From assembly GCA_963739395.1 (NCBI GenBank), contig CAVUAE010000001.1, positions 868,001 to 932,000 on the forward strand: a stretch of DNA of 64,000 nt, given 5' to 3'. The notes below the pieces were generated by a model that ran no database searches, was not told the origin of the DNA, and saw only the letters and a list, made by a program, of their open reading frames with translations. Source of the DNA: RBG-13-51-18 sp963739395. Its GTDB lineage: Bacteria; Chloroflexota; Dehalococcoidia; Dehalococcoidales; RBG-16-60-22. A program made the position numbers and the translations under genes. Shown in pieces: positions 34,596 through 44,047 of this stretch (within the stretch, counting starts at the first letter, position 1; each line of letters opens with the position of its first letter).

Positions 34596-35504
34596 GTGGT
34601 AGTAACAAAATCTAAAGCAGCGATGGTGTCTATCATATCCAACACATCGCTAATATTGCTGAAACTCATCGCCGGATTTATCACCGGCAGCGTGAGTCTG
34701 ATTGCGGAAGCCATCCACAGCATCATGGACCTGGTGGCGGCAGTCGTGGCTTATATCAGTGTTAGAGTTTCCGATAAGCCGGCGGATAAAAAACATCAAT
34801 TCGGGCATGGCAAGGCGGAAAACGTCAGCGGCGTTATCGAAGGCTTATTAATTCTTGTTGCCGCCGGTTTAATTGTTTTTGAGGCAATTCGAAGAATTAT
34901 CACTGGGTCAAGCCTGGAGATACTAGAAGTGGGTATTGGAGTCATGGGTGTTTGCATCGTAGTGAACCTGTTAGTGTCACGGTACATACATAAGGTATCT
35001 CGAGCCACCGATTCTTTAGCCCTGGAGGCGGATGCACTCCATCTCTCGACTGATGTTTGGACGATGGGCGGCGTCTTCATTGGTCTGATTATCGTCAGGG
35101 TAACCGGACTTAATATACTCGACCCGATTATCGCGATGGTTGTGGCTTTGCTGATTGTTAAGGCATCCATCGACATCATCAGAAAATCATTCGGTGGATT
35201 AATGGATGTAAGTTTGCCTGAAAAGGAACTGTCTGCTATAGAAGACTGTCTGCTACAACATAATGACAAGATTGTCGAGTTCCATAAATTACGCACGCGC
35301 AAAGCAGGCAGTATGCGCCACATAGACCTTCACCTGGTGATACCGAAAGACACCCATGTGGATAATGCGCACGATTTGTGCGACCATCTGGAAACGGACA
35401 TCGAAAACCTCCTGCCTAACGCAGAAGTCTACATCCATGTCGAGCCCTGCACTACCGCCTGCAAGCGGTGTCAGGTTGTTTGCGATTCAAGAAAAAAGAA
35501 ATAA
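34596..35504 (+). CDS. Cation diffusion facilitator (FieF-like)
   Basis: A 302-residue, six-segment CDF transporter starting at GTG (GGAG upstream). Metal-site helices carry AEAIHSIMDLVAA and EADALHLSTDVW (H-x3-D). The first aspartate of the usual D-x3-D is E here. The C-terminal domain ends in EPCTTACKRCQVVC, a Cys-rich tail probably binding metal. It differs from the CDF gene at 2186 in sequence and in its long leader, suggesting a different metal or regulation. It exports divalent metal by proton exchange in the inner membrane. Confidence 0.92.
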   Translation: MVVTKSKAAMVSIISNTSLILLKLIAGFITGSVSLIAEAIHSIMDLVAAVVAYISVRVSDKPADKKHQFGHGKAENVSGVIEGLLILVAAGLIVFEAIRRIITGSSLEILEVGIGVMGVCIVVNLLVSRYIHKVSRATDSLALEADALHLSTDVWTMGGVFIGLIIVRVTGLNILDPIIAMVVALLIVKASIDIIRKSFGGLMDVSLPEKELSAIEDCLLQHNDKIVEFHKLRTRKAGSMRHIDLHLVIPKDTHVDNAHDLCDHLETDIENLLPNAEVYIHVEPCTTACKRCQVVCDSRKKK

Positions 35505-35531
35505 TGGGTGGGTATAATTGCTTGTTCCAAC

Positions 35532-35560
35532 TTGTAAATACCTTAGCCGTCCTCTATAAT
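35532..35560 (+). promoter_or_regulatory. Promoter directly upstream of the epimerase gene (leaderless candidate)
   Basis: TTGTAA (35532-35537), a 17-bp spacer and TATAAT (35555-35560). The ATG at 35569 is 8 bp past the -10, with no Shine-Dalgarno, so transcription should start at or next to it. Confidence 0.6.
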
Positions 35561-35568
35561 TTTTATCA

Positions 35569-36495
35569 ATGAAGAAAGCTATCGTCACGGGTGGGGCGGG
35601 GTTCATCGGGTCTCATCTTTCAGAAGAGCTGGCGCAGCGCGATTATTCCTTAACGATTATCGATGACCTTTCCACCGGCAAGCGGGAAAACCTAAGCGCT
35701 ATAATTAAAAAACCCAACGTTAAATTCATTAAGGGCAGCATTACCAACCTGTCGCTATTACAAAAACTGTTTAAAGACGTCGATTATGTCTTTCACCTTG
35801 CCGCGATGGTCAGTATCCCGCAAAGTATGAAAATCCCCGAGCAATTTAATGAAGTAAATGTCACCGGCACCTTAAATGTCCTCATCGCCGCTAGAGATAA
35901 TAAGGTGAAAAAAGTAGTCAATGCTTCTTCCTGTGCTATCTATGGGGATGCGCCCGGCCTGCCGAAAAAAGAGGACATGCCTATAAATCCCCTCTCCCCT
36001 TACGCCGTCACCAAGCTCGCCGCCGAGGAATACTGTAAAATTTTCCAGAAGGTCTACGGCTTGCCCTCGGTCAGCTTAAGATTCTTTAATATTTACGGTC
36101 CGCGGCAAAATCCCGACTCTGAATACGCCGCGGCAATTCCTAAGTTTATTAAAATAAAGTCCCAGGGTAAGACCATCGAAATTTATGGCGATGGCAAAGC
36201 GACGCGGGACTACATTTACGTCAAGGACGCCGTAAGAGCCTTTATCCTTGCCGCGGAAAGCGATGCCTCGAGCGTCTATAATATCGGCAGTGGTAAAAGT
36301 ACTACCGTCAACGAGCTGGCGGAGCTAATCAATAAGTTAACAGGCAATAATTCTCCCCCCGTTCACGTTGCCCCCCGGCCCGGCGATATTTTGCATAGTC
36401 TGGCGGATGCCTCAAAAGCCAGAACTTTCGGCTATAGTCCCAAGTACACGTTGGAAGAAGGCATTAAAGAAATGGTTGGGTATATGAAACGATGA
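35569..36495 (+). CDS. NAD-dependent nucleotide-sugar epimerase (GalE-like extended SDR)
   Basis: A 308-residue enzyme with TGGAGFIGSH, the serine segment NASSCAIYG and YAVTKLAAE (Y-x3-K). FFNIYGPRQNPDSEYAA and RDYIYVKDAVRAF are hallmarks of the UDP-sugar 4-epimerase group. It should epimerise a UDP-sugar for the cell envelope. It appears to be translated from a leaderless transcript and overlaps the next lipoprotein gene by 4 bp, so the two are coupled. Confidence 0.92.
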   Translation: MKKAIVTGGAGFIGSHLSEELAQRDYSLTIIDDLSTGKRENLSAIIKKPNVKFIKGSITNLSLLQKLFKDVDYVFHLAAMVSIPQSMKIPEQFNEVNVTGTLNVLIAARDNKVKKVVNASSCAIYGDAPGLPKKEDMPINPLSPYAVTKLAAEEYCKIFQKVYGLPSVSLRFFNIYGPRQNPDSEYAAAIPKFIKIKSQGKTIEIYGDGKATRDYIYVKDAVRAFILAAESDASSVYNIGSGKSTTVNELAELINKLTGNNSPPVHVAPRPGDILHSLADASKARTFGYSPKYTLEEGIKEMVGYMKR

Positions 36496-37079
36496 AAAAA
36501 ATAGTTAAAGTTGCTTTATTCTTAATCGCTGTTATTATTATCACGTCTATTATCGGGTGCTCTAAAAATGCTTCAAGTCCCGGCTACGTTTTAGAAGACT
36601 TAAATAAACGCGGTATCAGTTTTTCTTTTGAATATCCCGATAAATATAAAAAGGGTCCCTCTAATCCTTTTGGTGAAGAGAGTGATACAGCAGCCGTAGT
36701 CGGAGAAATATATACTTACGCTTCTAATGACACTATAAGCAACACGCGCATCAGCATTCAGCTTTGGAATCCCACCACCGAGATTCCGAATGCCAAGGCT
36801 AGGTTGGATTACTTTGCCAACAACACTAAAAATGCGGGCAAAGACCCTGTAATAAGCGAACGTTCTCCTCTTCAAGTCGCCACGATAAACGGAGAAAAGC
36901 TGGTTTATGCTTTTACGATGGAAGAGGTTACCAGCATCCCCAACCGCTTAACCGGCTGGGTCGCTGCTTTTGATTACAAAGGTCAGATCTGGTTTATTAT
37001 CGTCACGACTAACATGGAAATACTGGATGAACCTAAAGCTGATTTTGACCATCTAATTAATACCTTTAAATTTGATTAG
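36492..37079 (+). CDS. Lipoprotein, function unknown
   Basis: A 195-residue protein with a signal peptide ending in lipobox IIGC, so lipidated and surface- or membrane-anchored. The mature part (about 25-195) is a mixed alpha/beta domain with ISFSFEYPDKY at its start and GWVAAFDYKGQIWFIIVTT at its end. This is similar in style to PsbP-like or DUF1795 lipoproteins, but I cannot place it firmly. Overlap with the epimerase gene means coexpression. Confidence 0.7.
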   Translation: MKKIVKVALFLIAVIIITSIIGCSKNASSPGYVLEDLNKRGISFSFEYPDKYKKGPSNPFGEESDTAAVVGEIYTYASNDTISNTRISIQLWNPTTEIPNAKARLDYFANNTKNAGKDPVISERSPLQVATINGEKLVYAFTMEEVTSIPNRLTGWVAAFDYKGQIWFIIVTTNMEILDEPKADFDHLINTFKFD

Positions 37080-37121
37080 AGATAATACGTTGCCCTAACC
37101 CTTTCTTTAGTACTACCCCTC

Positions 37122-37150
37122 TTGACAACTTGCCTTACTCATACTAAAAT
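37122..37150 (+). promoter_or_regulatory. Promoter of the TetR/ABC operon
   Basis: TTGACA (37122-37127), a 17-bp spacer and TAAAAT (37145-37150), a near-consensus sigma-A promoter directly before the operator palindrome. Confidence 0.8.
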
Positions 37151-37152
37151 AA

Positions 37153-37170
37153 TGAATGAACGTTCATTCA
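37153..37170 (+). promoter_or_regulatory. TetR-type operator, perfect 18-bp palindrome
   Basis: TGAATGAACGTTCATTCA is a perfect palindrome placed at the transcription start, where a bound repressor would block initiation. It lies 12 bp before the TetR gene. Autoregulation is the simplest reading. Confidence 0.85.
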
Positions 37171-37182
37171 GTGATTTGAGGT

Positions 37183-37830
37183 ATGACGAAGATGGCAGAC
37201 GCTAAATCAAGGAAGAAGAAAATCACCGAAAAACGCCAGAAGCAAATACAAAACGCGGCACTAGACGTCTTTACGAAGAAAGGCTATGGCGCAGCGACAA
37301 TGCCGGAAATCGCGCAAAAGGCAGGAGTTGCCGCCGGCACTATCTACCTGTACTATCCCAGTAAGCGAGAACTCTTCGTGGCAGTAGTCAAGAGCTTAAT
37401 CATAACCACTCCCCTACTCAATCTTCTATCTCAAATGCCAAAGGGCGACCTCCCTGCCATACTAAAAAGTATCATTAAAGACAGGTTCGACCTGCTATCA
37501 AATCCTTCTTTCCAGCGGTTACCTTTAATCATGAGTGAGATACAGCGCGACCCTGAATTGAAAGCTCTCTGGTTGAAGGATTTCCTCCGTCCCATGTTAA
37601 ATCAGGTAGAAATGATGGTCCGTATGATGAGGACGACTGGTAAATTCCACCAATACCAACCGGAAGTGATTGTCAGGGTAATAGGCGGTCTAATTATAGG
37701 ATTTTTACTCTTACGCCTTGCGGAAGGCGATACCAGCCCGCTGAAAAAACTTGACCAGGATAAAGTGGCTGAAGATATTGCAGGTTTTATGTTGCACGGT
37801 TTGTTAAATAACCCGAAAGGAGAACGTTAA
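37183..37830 (+). CDS. TetR/AcrR-family regulator
   Basis: A 215-residue repressor. The N-terminal helix-turn-helix is at about residues 15-60 (IQNAALDVFTKKGYGAATMP followed by AGVAAGTIYLYYPSK). The C-terminal domain (about 70-210) is the variable ligand-binding part. The operator and promoter immediately upstream indicate self-repression. Its stop codon is immediately followed by the ATG of the ABC ATPase gene, so it likely controls that exporter. Inducer is unknown. Confidence 0.93.
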   Translation: MTKMADAKSRKKKITEKRQKQIQNAALDVFTKKGYGAATMPEIAQKAGVAAGTIYLYYPSKRELFVAVVKSLIITTPLLNLLSQMPKGDLPAILKSIIKDRFDLLSNPSFQRLPLIMSEIQRDPELKALWLKDFLRPMLNQVEMMVRMMRTTGKFHQYQPEVIVRVIGGLIIGFLLLRLAEGDTSPLKKLDQDKVAEDIAGFMLHGLLNNPKGER

Positions 37831-38580
37831 ATGACAGAAGCCGCAATTGCCGTCAATAATCTTGCCTATAAATACGGCAAATTAAAGGTTATCGACGACA
37901 TGTCTTTAAAAATAGGGTCCGGCACCAGTTATGGTCTGCTGGGACCTAACGGGGCGGGGAAAACAACCCTAATCAGACTTATGGTGGGACTGCTTAAACC
38001 GTTAGCGGGCAATGTTCTATGTCTTGGGAAGGAACCAACACGCGTGACGGCGAAAAACATCGGTTACATGCCCCAGCTGCCTGCGCTCTATTCCGAGTTA
38101 TCCGTGGAGCAGAATGTCGACTTCTTCGCCCACATTTATGGACTTAAGAATAGAAAGGAAAGGTCGCAACGAGTTAACGATGTTATTAAAGTGGTGGACC
38201 TTTGGGAAAAACGCAAGACACAAATTATGAATCTTTCCGGCGGTATGAAGCAGCGCGTCAGTTTAGCCTGTGCTATCGTTCACCAGCCGCCGTTGATTTT
38301 CCTCGATGAACCGACGGTTGGACTCGACCCAGAACTGCGGGTGCATTTCTGGGATTATTTTACAAATCTCACCAAGACAGGGCACACTTTGGTTATTTCC
38401 AGCCATACCTTCGATGATGCCGCGCATTGCCAGCAGCTGGCTTTCCTGCGCTTGGGCAGAGTAGTGGCTCAAGGAACGCCTTTAGAACTCTGTACTGCTA
38501 CCGGCAAGAAAAACGCTTCGCTGGAAGATGCCTTCCTCTACTATATCCAGAAGGACGAGGTGAAGAAAAATGTCCAGTAA
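37831..38580 (+). CDS. ABC transporter ATP-binding protein
   Basis: A 249-residue ATPase with Walker A GPNGAGKTT, signature LSGGMKQR, and Walker B LIFLDEP. It should pair with the downstream ABC-2 permease to export a drug, lipid or other compound. It starts immediately after the TetR stop and overlaps the permease start by 11 bp. Confidence 0.95.
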   Translation: MTEAAIAVNNLAYKYGKLKVIDDMSLKIGSGTSYGLLGPNGAGKTTLIRLMVGLLKPLAGNVLCLGKEPTRVTAKNIGYMPQLPALYSELSVEQNVDFFAHIYGLKNRKERSQRVNDVIKVVDLWEKRKTQIMNLSGGMKQRVSLACAIVHQPPLIFLDEPTVGLDPELRVHFWDYFTNLTKTGHTLVISSHTFDDAAHCQQLAFLRLGRVVAQGTPLELCTATGKKNASLEDAFLYYIQKDEVKKNVQ

Positions 38581-39298
38581 TACATTAGTCATCGCCGGCC
38601 GCGTCATGCTTCAGGTCATCCGTGACCGCCGCACGATTGTATTAATTCTTGTCGTGCCGTTGGTTATCGCTAGTATCACAGGCTTCAGTATTCCGGATAA
38701 AAGCTCTCTGGACGTTTTTTCGCCGGCGATACTGGCTACGCTAATATTATTCTTTGGGTTTTTGATAACCGGCATCAGCTTTTTAAGAGAACGTACCCAG
38801 GGTACGCTAGAGCGCCTTTTAGCTTCGCCTATATCCAAGATGGATGTCGTGGCAGGCTATCTATTAGGTCTGCTGCTATTTGCTTTAATTCAGACTTTGA
38901 TAATGTTCTTCTATATGGTCTATGTTTTGGGCATCCATTATCGGGGCGATATATGGCAGATACTGATTTTTCAGATACTTATCGGCATAAACGCCGTTTG
39001 TCTGGGCACTTTCTTTTCCGCCTTTGCCCGCAATGAGTTCCAGATGATACAATTCATCCCCCTAGTTATCATCCCGCAGGTTTTCGTGAGTGGGCTTTTT
39101 ATACCGGTGAATCAATTACCGGTCGTTCTGGAATGGGCGTCGAAATTCATGCCGTTGACTTACGGGGTGGAGGGAATCAGGGCATTAATGCTGCAGGGGC
39201 AAAGCCTGCTGGACATCGGCACAGACATTGGTGTTTTAGTGGCTTATGCCGTGGTGCTTCTAGGTCTGGCAGCGCTGACTCTAAAGCAGAAGAACTAA
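38570..39298 (+). CDS. ABC-2 type transporter permease
   Basis: A 242-residue, six-segment membrane protein with the ABC-2 pattern. The conserved GISFLRERTQGTLERLLASP segment lies between segments two and three. It partners the preceding ATPase. It ends 3 bp before the stop codon of carB on the other strand; no terminator is visible between them. Substrate is unknown. Confidence 0.92.
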   Translation: MSSNTLVIAGRVMLQVIRDRRTIVLILVVPLVIASITGFSIPDKSSLDVFSPAILATLILFFGFLITGISFLRERTQGTLERLLASPISKMDVVAGYLLGLLLFALIQTLIMFFYMVYVLGIHYRGDIWQILIFQILIGINAVCLGTFFSAFARNEFQMIQFIPLVIIPQVFVSGLFIPVNQLPVVLEWASKFMPLTYGVEGIRALMLQGQSLLDIGTDIGVLVAYAVVLLGLAALTLKQKN

Positions 39299-39301
39299 AT
39301 T

Positions 39302-42300
39302 TTACCCCGAAGCCTTCTTAATATCTTCGTGGTAGTTTTGTAAGGATTTAATCTCCGCCCGACCCTCGCGGTAAGCGGTAATGCCCTTAACCGCCGCCTT
39401 TGCCGCCGCTAAGGTAGTGATATAAGGCACGCGGTACTTAATCGCCGCTTTGCGGATATAAGAATCGTCGTATCGGCTTAACTTGCCGACGGGCGTATTA
39501 ATAACCAGTTGGATTTCCTTGTTTTTAATGGCGTCGGTAATATTAGGTCGTCCCTCGTGCTCTTTAAGTATGGGTTCATTAAGAATACCTTTACTTCTTA
39601 AGTAAGCGCCAGTGCCCTCGGTGGCTCTTATTTTGAATCCCAGTTTAGCGAATCCCGCCGCCACTTCTGCCGCGCCCGGCCGGTCGGTATCAGCGACAGT
39701 AATCAGCACCGTGCCTTCAGTCGGTAAGCGATTGACCGCTTCCTGTGCCTTCCAGTAAGCCATGCCGAAAGAACTGGCGATACCCAGCACCTCACCGGTG
39801 GACTTCATTTCCGGCCGCAGCACGGGGTCGACCTCCGGGAACATATTGAAGGGGAAGACGGATTCTTTTACACCGTAATGTGGTATCTTCCAGTTCTTCA
39901 GTCCGAGGTCTTTAACCTTCTTGCCCATTATCAGCTGGGTAGCCAGACGCGCCATCTGGACAGCGCAGACTTTAGATACCACCGGCACGGTACGGGAGGC
40001 GCGGGGGTTGACTTCGATGACATAGACGATGTCTTTGCACAGGACGTACTGCACATTCATCAGTCCCACCACATTAAGCTCGATGGCGATGCGGCGGGTA
40101 TATTCATTGATGGTGTCGATATGCTTTTGGGAAAGACTAACCGGCGGCAGCACGCAAGCGGCATCGCCGGAATGAACGCCGGCGTACTCGATATGCTCCA
40201 TGATAGCCGGAATAAAAACATCCTTGCCGTCGGAAAGAGCGTCAGCCTCGATCTCGATGGCATTTTCAAGATAGCGTTCGATAAGCAGGGGTTTATCCGG
40301 CGTTATAGTAACCGCCGCGCTAACGTATTGGGTCAATTCTTCTTCATCATGGATAATTTCCATACCGCGTCCACCGAGAACATAAGAAGGACGGACGATG
40401 AGAGGGTAGCCGATACGCCGGGAGATAACCAGCGCTTCCTCAAGACTATAAGCGGTATCGGACTCCGGCATGGGGATACCATACTGCTGCATCATCTTTC
40501 TAAAGCGTCCCCTGTCGGAGGCGATATCAATGGAGTTGACGGAAGTGCCGAGTATCTTAACGCCGGCATCTTCCAGTTCCTGCGCGATATTCAGTGGCGT
40601 CTGCCCGCCGAACTGAACGATAATCCCTAGCGGCTTTTCCTTATTATAGATATGTAATACATCTTCAACCGTCAATGGCTCAAAGTACAGTTTATCTGAT
40701 GTATCGAAGTCGGTGGAGACCGTCTCGGGATTGCAGTTAATCATCAGGGTTTCGTAGCCCTCATCCTTCAAGGCAAAGGCAGCATGAACACAGCAGTAGT
40801 CGAACTCTATGCCCTGCCCGATGCGGATAGGTCCGCTGCCAACGACGATGACCTTCTTTTTCTTTGAAGGATTCGCCTCGTCCTCTATTTCGTAAGCGCT
40901 ATAGTAATAAGGCGTGCTGGCATCGAACTCGGCAGCGCAAGTGTCCACTATCTTATACACCGGTTCGATATGCCAGGCGCGGCGCTGTTCCCTGACCTGC
41001 TTATAAGGCGTCCCGGTTAAAGCGCCAATCTGCTCGTCGATAAAGCCAAGTCGTTTAGCCGATAGCATTAATTTCTCGGTCAGCTTTTTCGATTTCAGCT
41101 TTCGCTCCATATCGACGATGTTCTGCATCTTGTTAATAAACCAAACGTCTATCTTCGTATTGTCGGCGATGGCTTCCGGCTTGATCCCCCTTCTTAAGGC
41201 AGCCATAATCGCCCATATTCTCAACTCATTAGGGAAGAGGGGATATGACCTGATATCCTTATCCAGCTTCCAGGAAGGGTCTTCCCAGAGGAGTGAACGT
41301 TTATTAAACTCTAACGAACGTACCGCTTTCTGCAAGGCAGCTTCAAAACACCGGTCAATCGCCATGACTTCACCGGTGGCTTTCATCTGGGTTCCCAGGA
41401 CGGGGTTGCTGGCAGCGAACTTATCGAAGGGCCAGCGCGGAATTTTAACGACAACATAGTCTATCGCCGGCTCGAAGGAAGCCATCGTCTTCCCCGTAAT
41501 CTGATTGGGGATTTCGTCCAGTCTCTTACCGACGGCTACTTTAGAAGCGACGCGGGCGATAGGATAACCCGTGGCTTTACTGGCTAAAGCCGAGCTTCGA
41601 CTGACGCGGGGATTTACTTCAATAACGTAATATTTTTCGCTCTTCGGGTCGAGGGCAAACTGGATATTGCAGCCTCCCTCGATACCCAGCGCGCGGATGA
41701 TTTTAAGGCTTGCCGAGCGCAGCATCTGGTACTCTTTATTGGTCAGGGTCTGGCTGGGTGCGAGAACGATGCTGTCGCCGGTATGTACGCCCATCGGGTC
41801 GAAGTTTTCCATGTTACAGATGGTGATGCAGTTATCGGCGCCATCGCGCATCACTTCATACTCAATTTCTTTCCAGCCGGTTACCGACTTTTCCAGCAGT
41901 ACCTGATGAATCGGGCTAGTAGCCAGTCCTTTAGATACTACCAACTCCAGTTCCTCGAGATTCATCGCCATACCGCTGCCGGTGCCGCCTAGAGTAAAAG
42001 CGGGGCGAATGATTAGGGGAAGTCCCAGCTTCTTGGCAACCTTTCTGCCCTGCTCCATAGTAGTGACGCTGGTGCTGTCAGGCACCGGTTCGCCAATCTT
42101 AATCAACAGCTCTTTAAAAAGTTCCCGGTCTTCCGCCTGCCGGATAGTCTCGATAGGCGTCCCCAGGCTTTTGACATTATACTTATCGAGCACGCCGGCA
42201 TCAGCCAGTTCTACCGCCAGGTTAAGTCCGGTCTGCCCGCCAAGAGTCGGCAGTAAGCCATCCGGTCGTTCTTTTTCAATGATGCGAGTTAAGGTATCCA

Positions 42301-42499
42301 GGTTTAAAGGCTCGATATAAACGACATCGGCAATGCCTTCATCGGTCATAATGGTGGCTGGATTAGAGTTCACCAAAACGGAGACAATGCCTTCTTCCCG
42401 CATGGCTTTGCACGCCTGCGTGCCGGCGTAATCAAACTCCGCCGCTTGCCCGATGACGATGGGGCCGGAACCGATAATCAATACTTTCGATGGTTTCAA
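39302..42499 (-). CDS. carB: Carbamoyl-phosphate synthase large subunit
   Basis: A 1065-residue protein of usual length, with two homologous ATP-grasp halves and a C-terminal MGS-like allosteric region. It begins MKPSKVLIIGSGPIVIGQ, a universal CarB start, and the second half begins with VGSGPIRIGQGIEFDY. It makes carbamoyl phosphate for pyrimidines and arginine from bicarbonate, ATP and ammonia supplied by CarA. It is 11 bp downstream of carA. Confidence 0.98.
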   Translation of the reverse strand: MKPSKVLIIGSGPIVIGQAAEFDYAGTQACKAMREEGIVSVLVNSNPATIMTDEGIADVVYIEPLNLDTLTRIIEKERPDGLLPTLGGQTGLNLAVELADAGVLDKYNVKSLGTPIETIRQAEDRELFKELLIKIGEPVPDSTSVTTMEQGRKVAKKLGLPLIIRPAFTLGGTGSGMAMNLEELELVVSKGLATSPIHQVLLEKSVTGWKEIEYEVMRDGADNCITICNMENFDPMGVHTGDSIVLAPSQTLTNKEYQMLRSASLKIIRALGIEGGCNIQFALDPKSEKYYVIEVNPRVSRSSALASKATGYPIARVASKVAVGKRLDEIPNQITGKTMASFEPAIDYVVVKIPRWPFDKFAASNPVLGTQMKATGEVMAIDRCFEAALQKAVRSLEFNKRSLLWEDPSWKLDKDIRSYPLFPNELRIWAIMAALRRGIKPEAIADNTKIDVWFINKMQNIVDMERKLKSKKLTEKLMLSAKRLGFIDEQIGALTGTPYKQVREQRRAWHIEPVYKIVDTCAAEFDASTPYYYSAYEIEDEANPSKKKKVIVVGSGPIRIGQGIEFDYCCVHAAFALKDEGYETLMINCNPETVSTDFDTSDKLYFEPLTVEDVLHIYNKEKPLGIIVQFGGQTPLNIAQELEDAGVKILGTSVNSIDIASDRGRFRKMMQQYGIPMPESDTAYSLEEALVISRRIGYPLIVRPSYVLGGRGMEIIHDEEELTQYVSAAVTITPDKPLLIERYLENAIEIEADALSDGKDVFIPAIMEHIEYAGVHSGDAACVLPPVSLSQKHIDTINEYTRRIAIELNVVGLMNVQYVLCKDIVYVIEVNPRASRTVPVVSKVCAVQMARLATQLIMGKKVKDLGLKNWKIPHYGVKESVFPFNMFPEVDPVLRPEMKSTGEVLGIASSFGMAYWKAQEAVNRLPTEGTVLITVADTDRPGAAEVAAGFAKLGFKIRATEGTGAYLRSKGILNEPILKEHEGRPNITDAIKNKEIQLVINTPVGKLSRYDDSYIRKAAIKYRVPYITTLAAAKAAVKGITAYREGRAEIKSLQNYHEDIKKASG

Positions 42500-42510
42500 T
42501 ACTTTTCCTT

Positions 42511-43602
42511 TTACTTTTTCTCTTTTTTGATTATGTCCAAAAACACTTCAAAAAGGTGGGTATAGTCCCAGGGACCGGGTGAAGCCTCGGAGTGGTACTG
42601 GATAGCAAAGATAGGCAGTTTCTTATGTCGCAAGCCTTCTACCGTGCCGTCGTTTACGTTGATGTGGGTAACTTCCAGTTCGTCCGAAATTGATTTAGCG
42701 TCAACAGCGTAACCATGGTTTTGCGCCGTGACATAGATTTTACCGGTAGCTAACTCGCGTACAGGGTGGTTACCGCCGCGGTGACCGAACTTAAGCTTAT
42801 AATTGTGACCGCCGTAGACGCGGGCGATTAACTGATTGCCCAGGCAGATGCCCATTATCGGTTTTTTATCGATGAATTGCTTAATATTATCCACGATATA
42901 GTCCAACAAATCCGGGTTGCCGGGACCAGGGGAGAGGAGAATGCCGTCCGGCTTCAACGAAAGTATTTCTTTAGCCGGCATAGTACATGGAACGACGGTT
43001 ACGTTACACCCTAGATGGTTAAGGATACGGATGATGTTATATTTTAAGCCACAGTCCATGGCAACAACATGATATTTTGCTGGCTTACTTGTGCTCTGCC
43101 ATTTATAAGGTTGTTTAGTGCTGACCTGTTTCACGAAATCAATTGAGCCATAGTCAGGCATTTTACGCAGTGTTTCCAGTGCCTGTTTCGGAGTCTTATC
43201 GCTGGTAATCATACCCATCATCACGCCGTTCGAGCGAAGGTGGCGGGTAATAGCGCGGGTGTCCAAACCGTAAATGCCGGGGATGCCGTTTTCCTCCAGA
43301 TATTGGTGGATGGTCTCCTTGCTCATGAAGTGGCTGGGCTGAAGACAATGTTCCCTCACCGCGAATCCCTTAACCTGTATCTTGGCAGATTCGATATCCC
43401 GTTCGTTAATGCCATAGTTGCCGATGAGGGGATAGGTTGGGACTAAAATCTGACCGGCATACGAAGGGTCGGTAAGCATCTCCTGGTAGCCAACCATGCT
43501 GGTGCAAAATACTACTTCGCCGACGGCATCGGCTGCCGCGCCAAAAACAAAGCCCTGATGAATCGTACCGTCCGCCAGGGCTAAGATTGCTTGTTTTTCC
43601 AT
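42511..43602 (-). CDS. carA: Carbamoyl-phosphate synthase small subunit
   Basis: A 363-residue glutaminase subunit. The class I amidotransferase triad is Cys253 (GICLGNQ), H337 and E339 (QYHSEASPGP). The N-terminal half is the CarA-specific domain with TSMVGYQEMLTDPSYAGQ. It precedes carB in the same operon, with an extended -10 (TGGTAAAAT) on the minus strand about 30 bp upstream. Confidence 0.97.
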   Translation of the reverse strand: MEKQAILALADGTIHQGFVFGAAADAVGEVVFCTSMVGYQEMLTDPSYAGQILVPTYPLIGNYGINERDIESAKIQVKGFAVREHCLQPSHFMSKETIHQYLEENGIPGIYGLDTRAITRHLRSNGVMMGMITSDKTPKQALETLRKMPDYGSIDFVKQVSTKQPYKWQSTSKPAKYHVVAMDCGLKYNIIRILNHLGCNVTVVPCTMPAKEILSLKPDGILLSPGPGNPDLLDYIVDNIKQFIDKKPIMGICLGNQLIARVYGGHNYKLKFGHRGGNHPVRELATGKIYVTAQNHGYAVDAKSISDELEVTHINVNDGTVEGLRHKKLPIFAIQYHSEASPGPWDYTHLFEVFLDIIKKEKK

Positions 43603-43633
43603 GATATTTCAGTTTTTTTATTTTGTCATTAGG

Positions 43634-43642
43634 ATTTTACCA
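43634..43642 (-). promoter_or_regulatory. Extended -10 promoter for carAB
   Basis: The minus strand reads TGGTAAAAT with the -10 at 43634-43639. Predicted start is about 25 bases before the carA ATG. No clear -35 is seen. Confidence 0.45.
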
Positions 43643-43743
43643 CAAAGTCTTCATTAAGGTATATATTATTGCAGAAAATTTTGTTGTATATTTTCATTAG
43701 ATGTGGAAAAATAAACGGGGATTCCCACTTACAGGAGGTAAAA

Positions 43744-44034
43744 ATGGTAGTTTGCGTTTGTGGATCTGATTGCGACAGTTGTGAAGCCTTTAAAGCATCC
43801 TTATGCAAAGGGTGTAACCAGACCCACGGAAAGATATTTTGGGCTAATATGCTTGGTAAAGAAATCTGTCCGATTTATGATTGCGCCGTAAATAACAAAA
43901 AATTTACCAACTGTAGTCCATGCAAGGAGTTGCCCTGCAAGATATTCTACGACGTGAAAGAACCTAATACTACCCAGGAGGAACATCGGAAGGGTGTTGA
44001 GAGACGGGTGGGACGTCTTAAGGCCGAGAAATAA
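43744..44034 (+). CDS. Small Cys-rich DUF3795-like protein
   Basis: A 96-residue protein from the ATG at 43744 (AGGAGG upstream); the longer frame adds an unsupported N-terminus. It contains many cysteines in a DUF3795-like arrangement: CVCGSDCDSCEAF, CKGCNQ, CPIYDC and CSPCKELPC. These probably bind a metal or Fe-S cluster. The function of the family is unknown. It is 13 bp before the aminopeptidase gene, with the same direction. Confidence 0.75.
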   Translation: MVVCVCGSDCDSCEAFKASLCKGCNQTHGKIFWANMLGKEICPIYDCAVNNKKFTNCSPCKELPCKIFYDVKEPNTTQEEHRKGVERRVGRLKAEK

Positions 44035-44047
44035 AGGAGTTCAAGAT

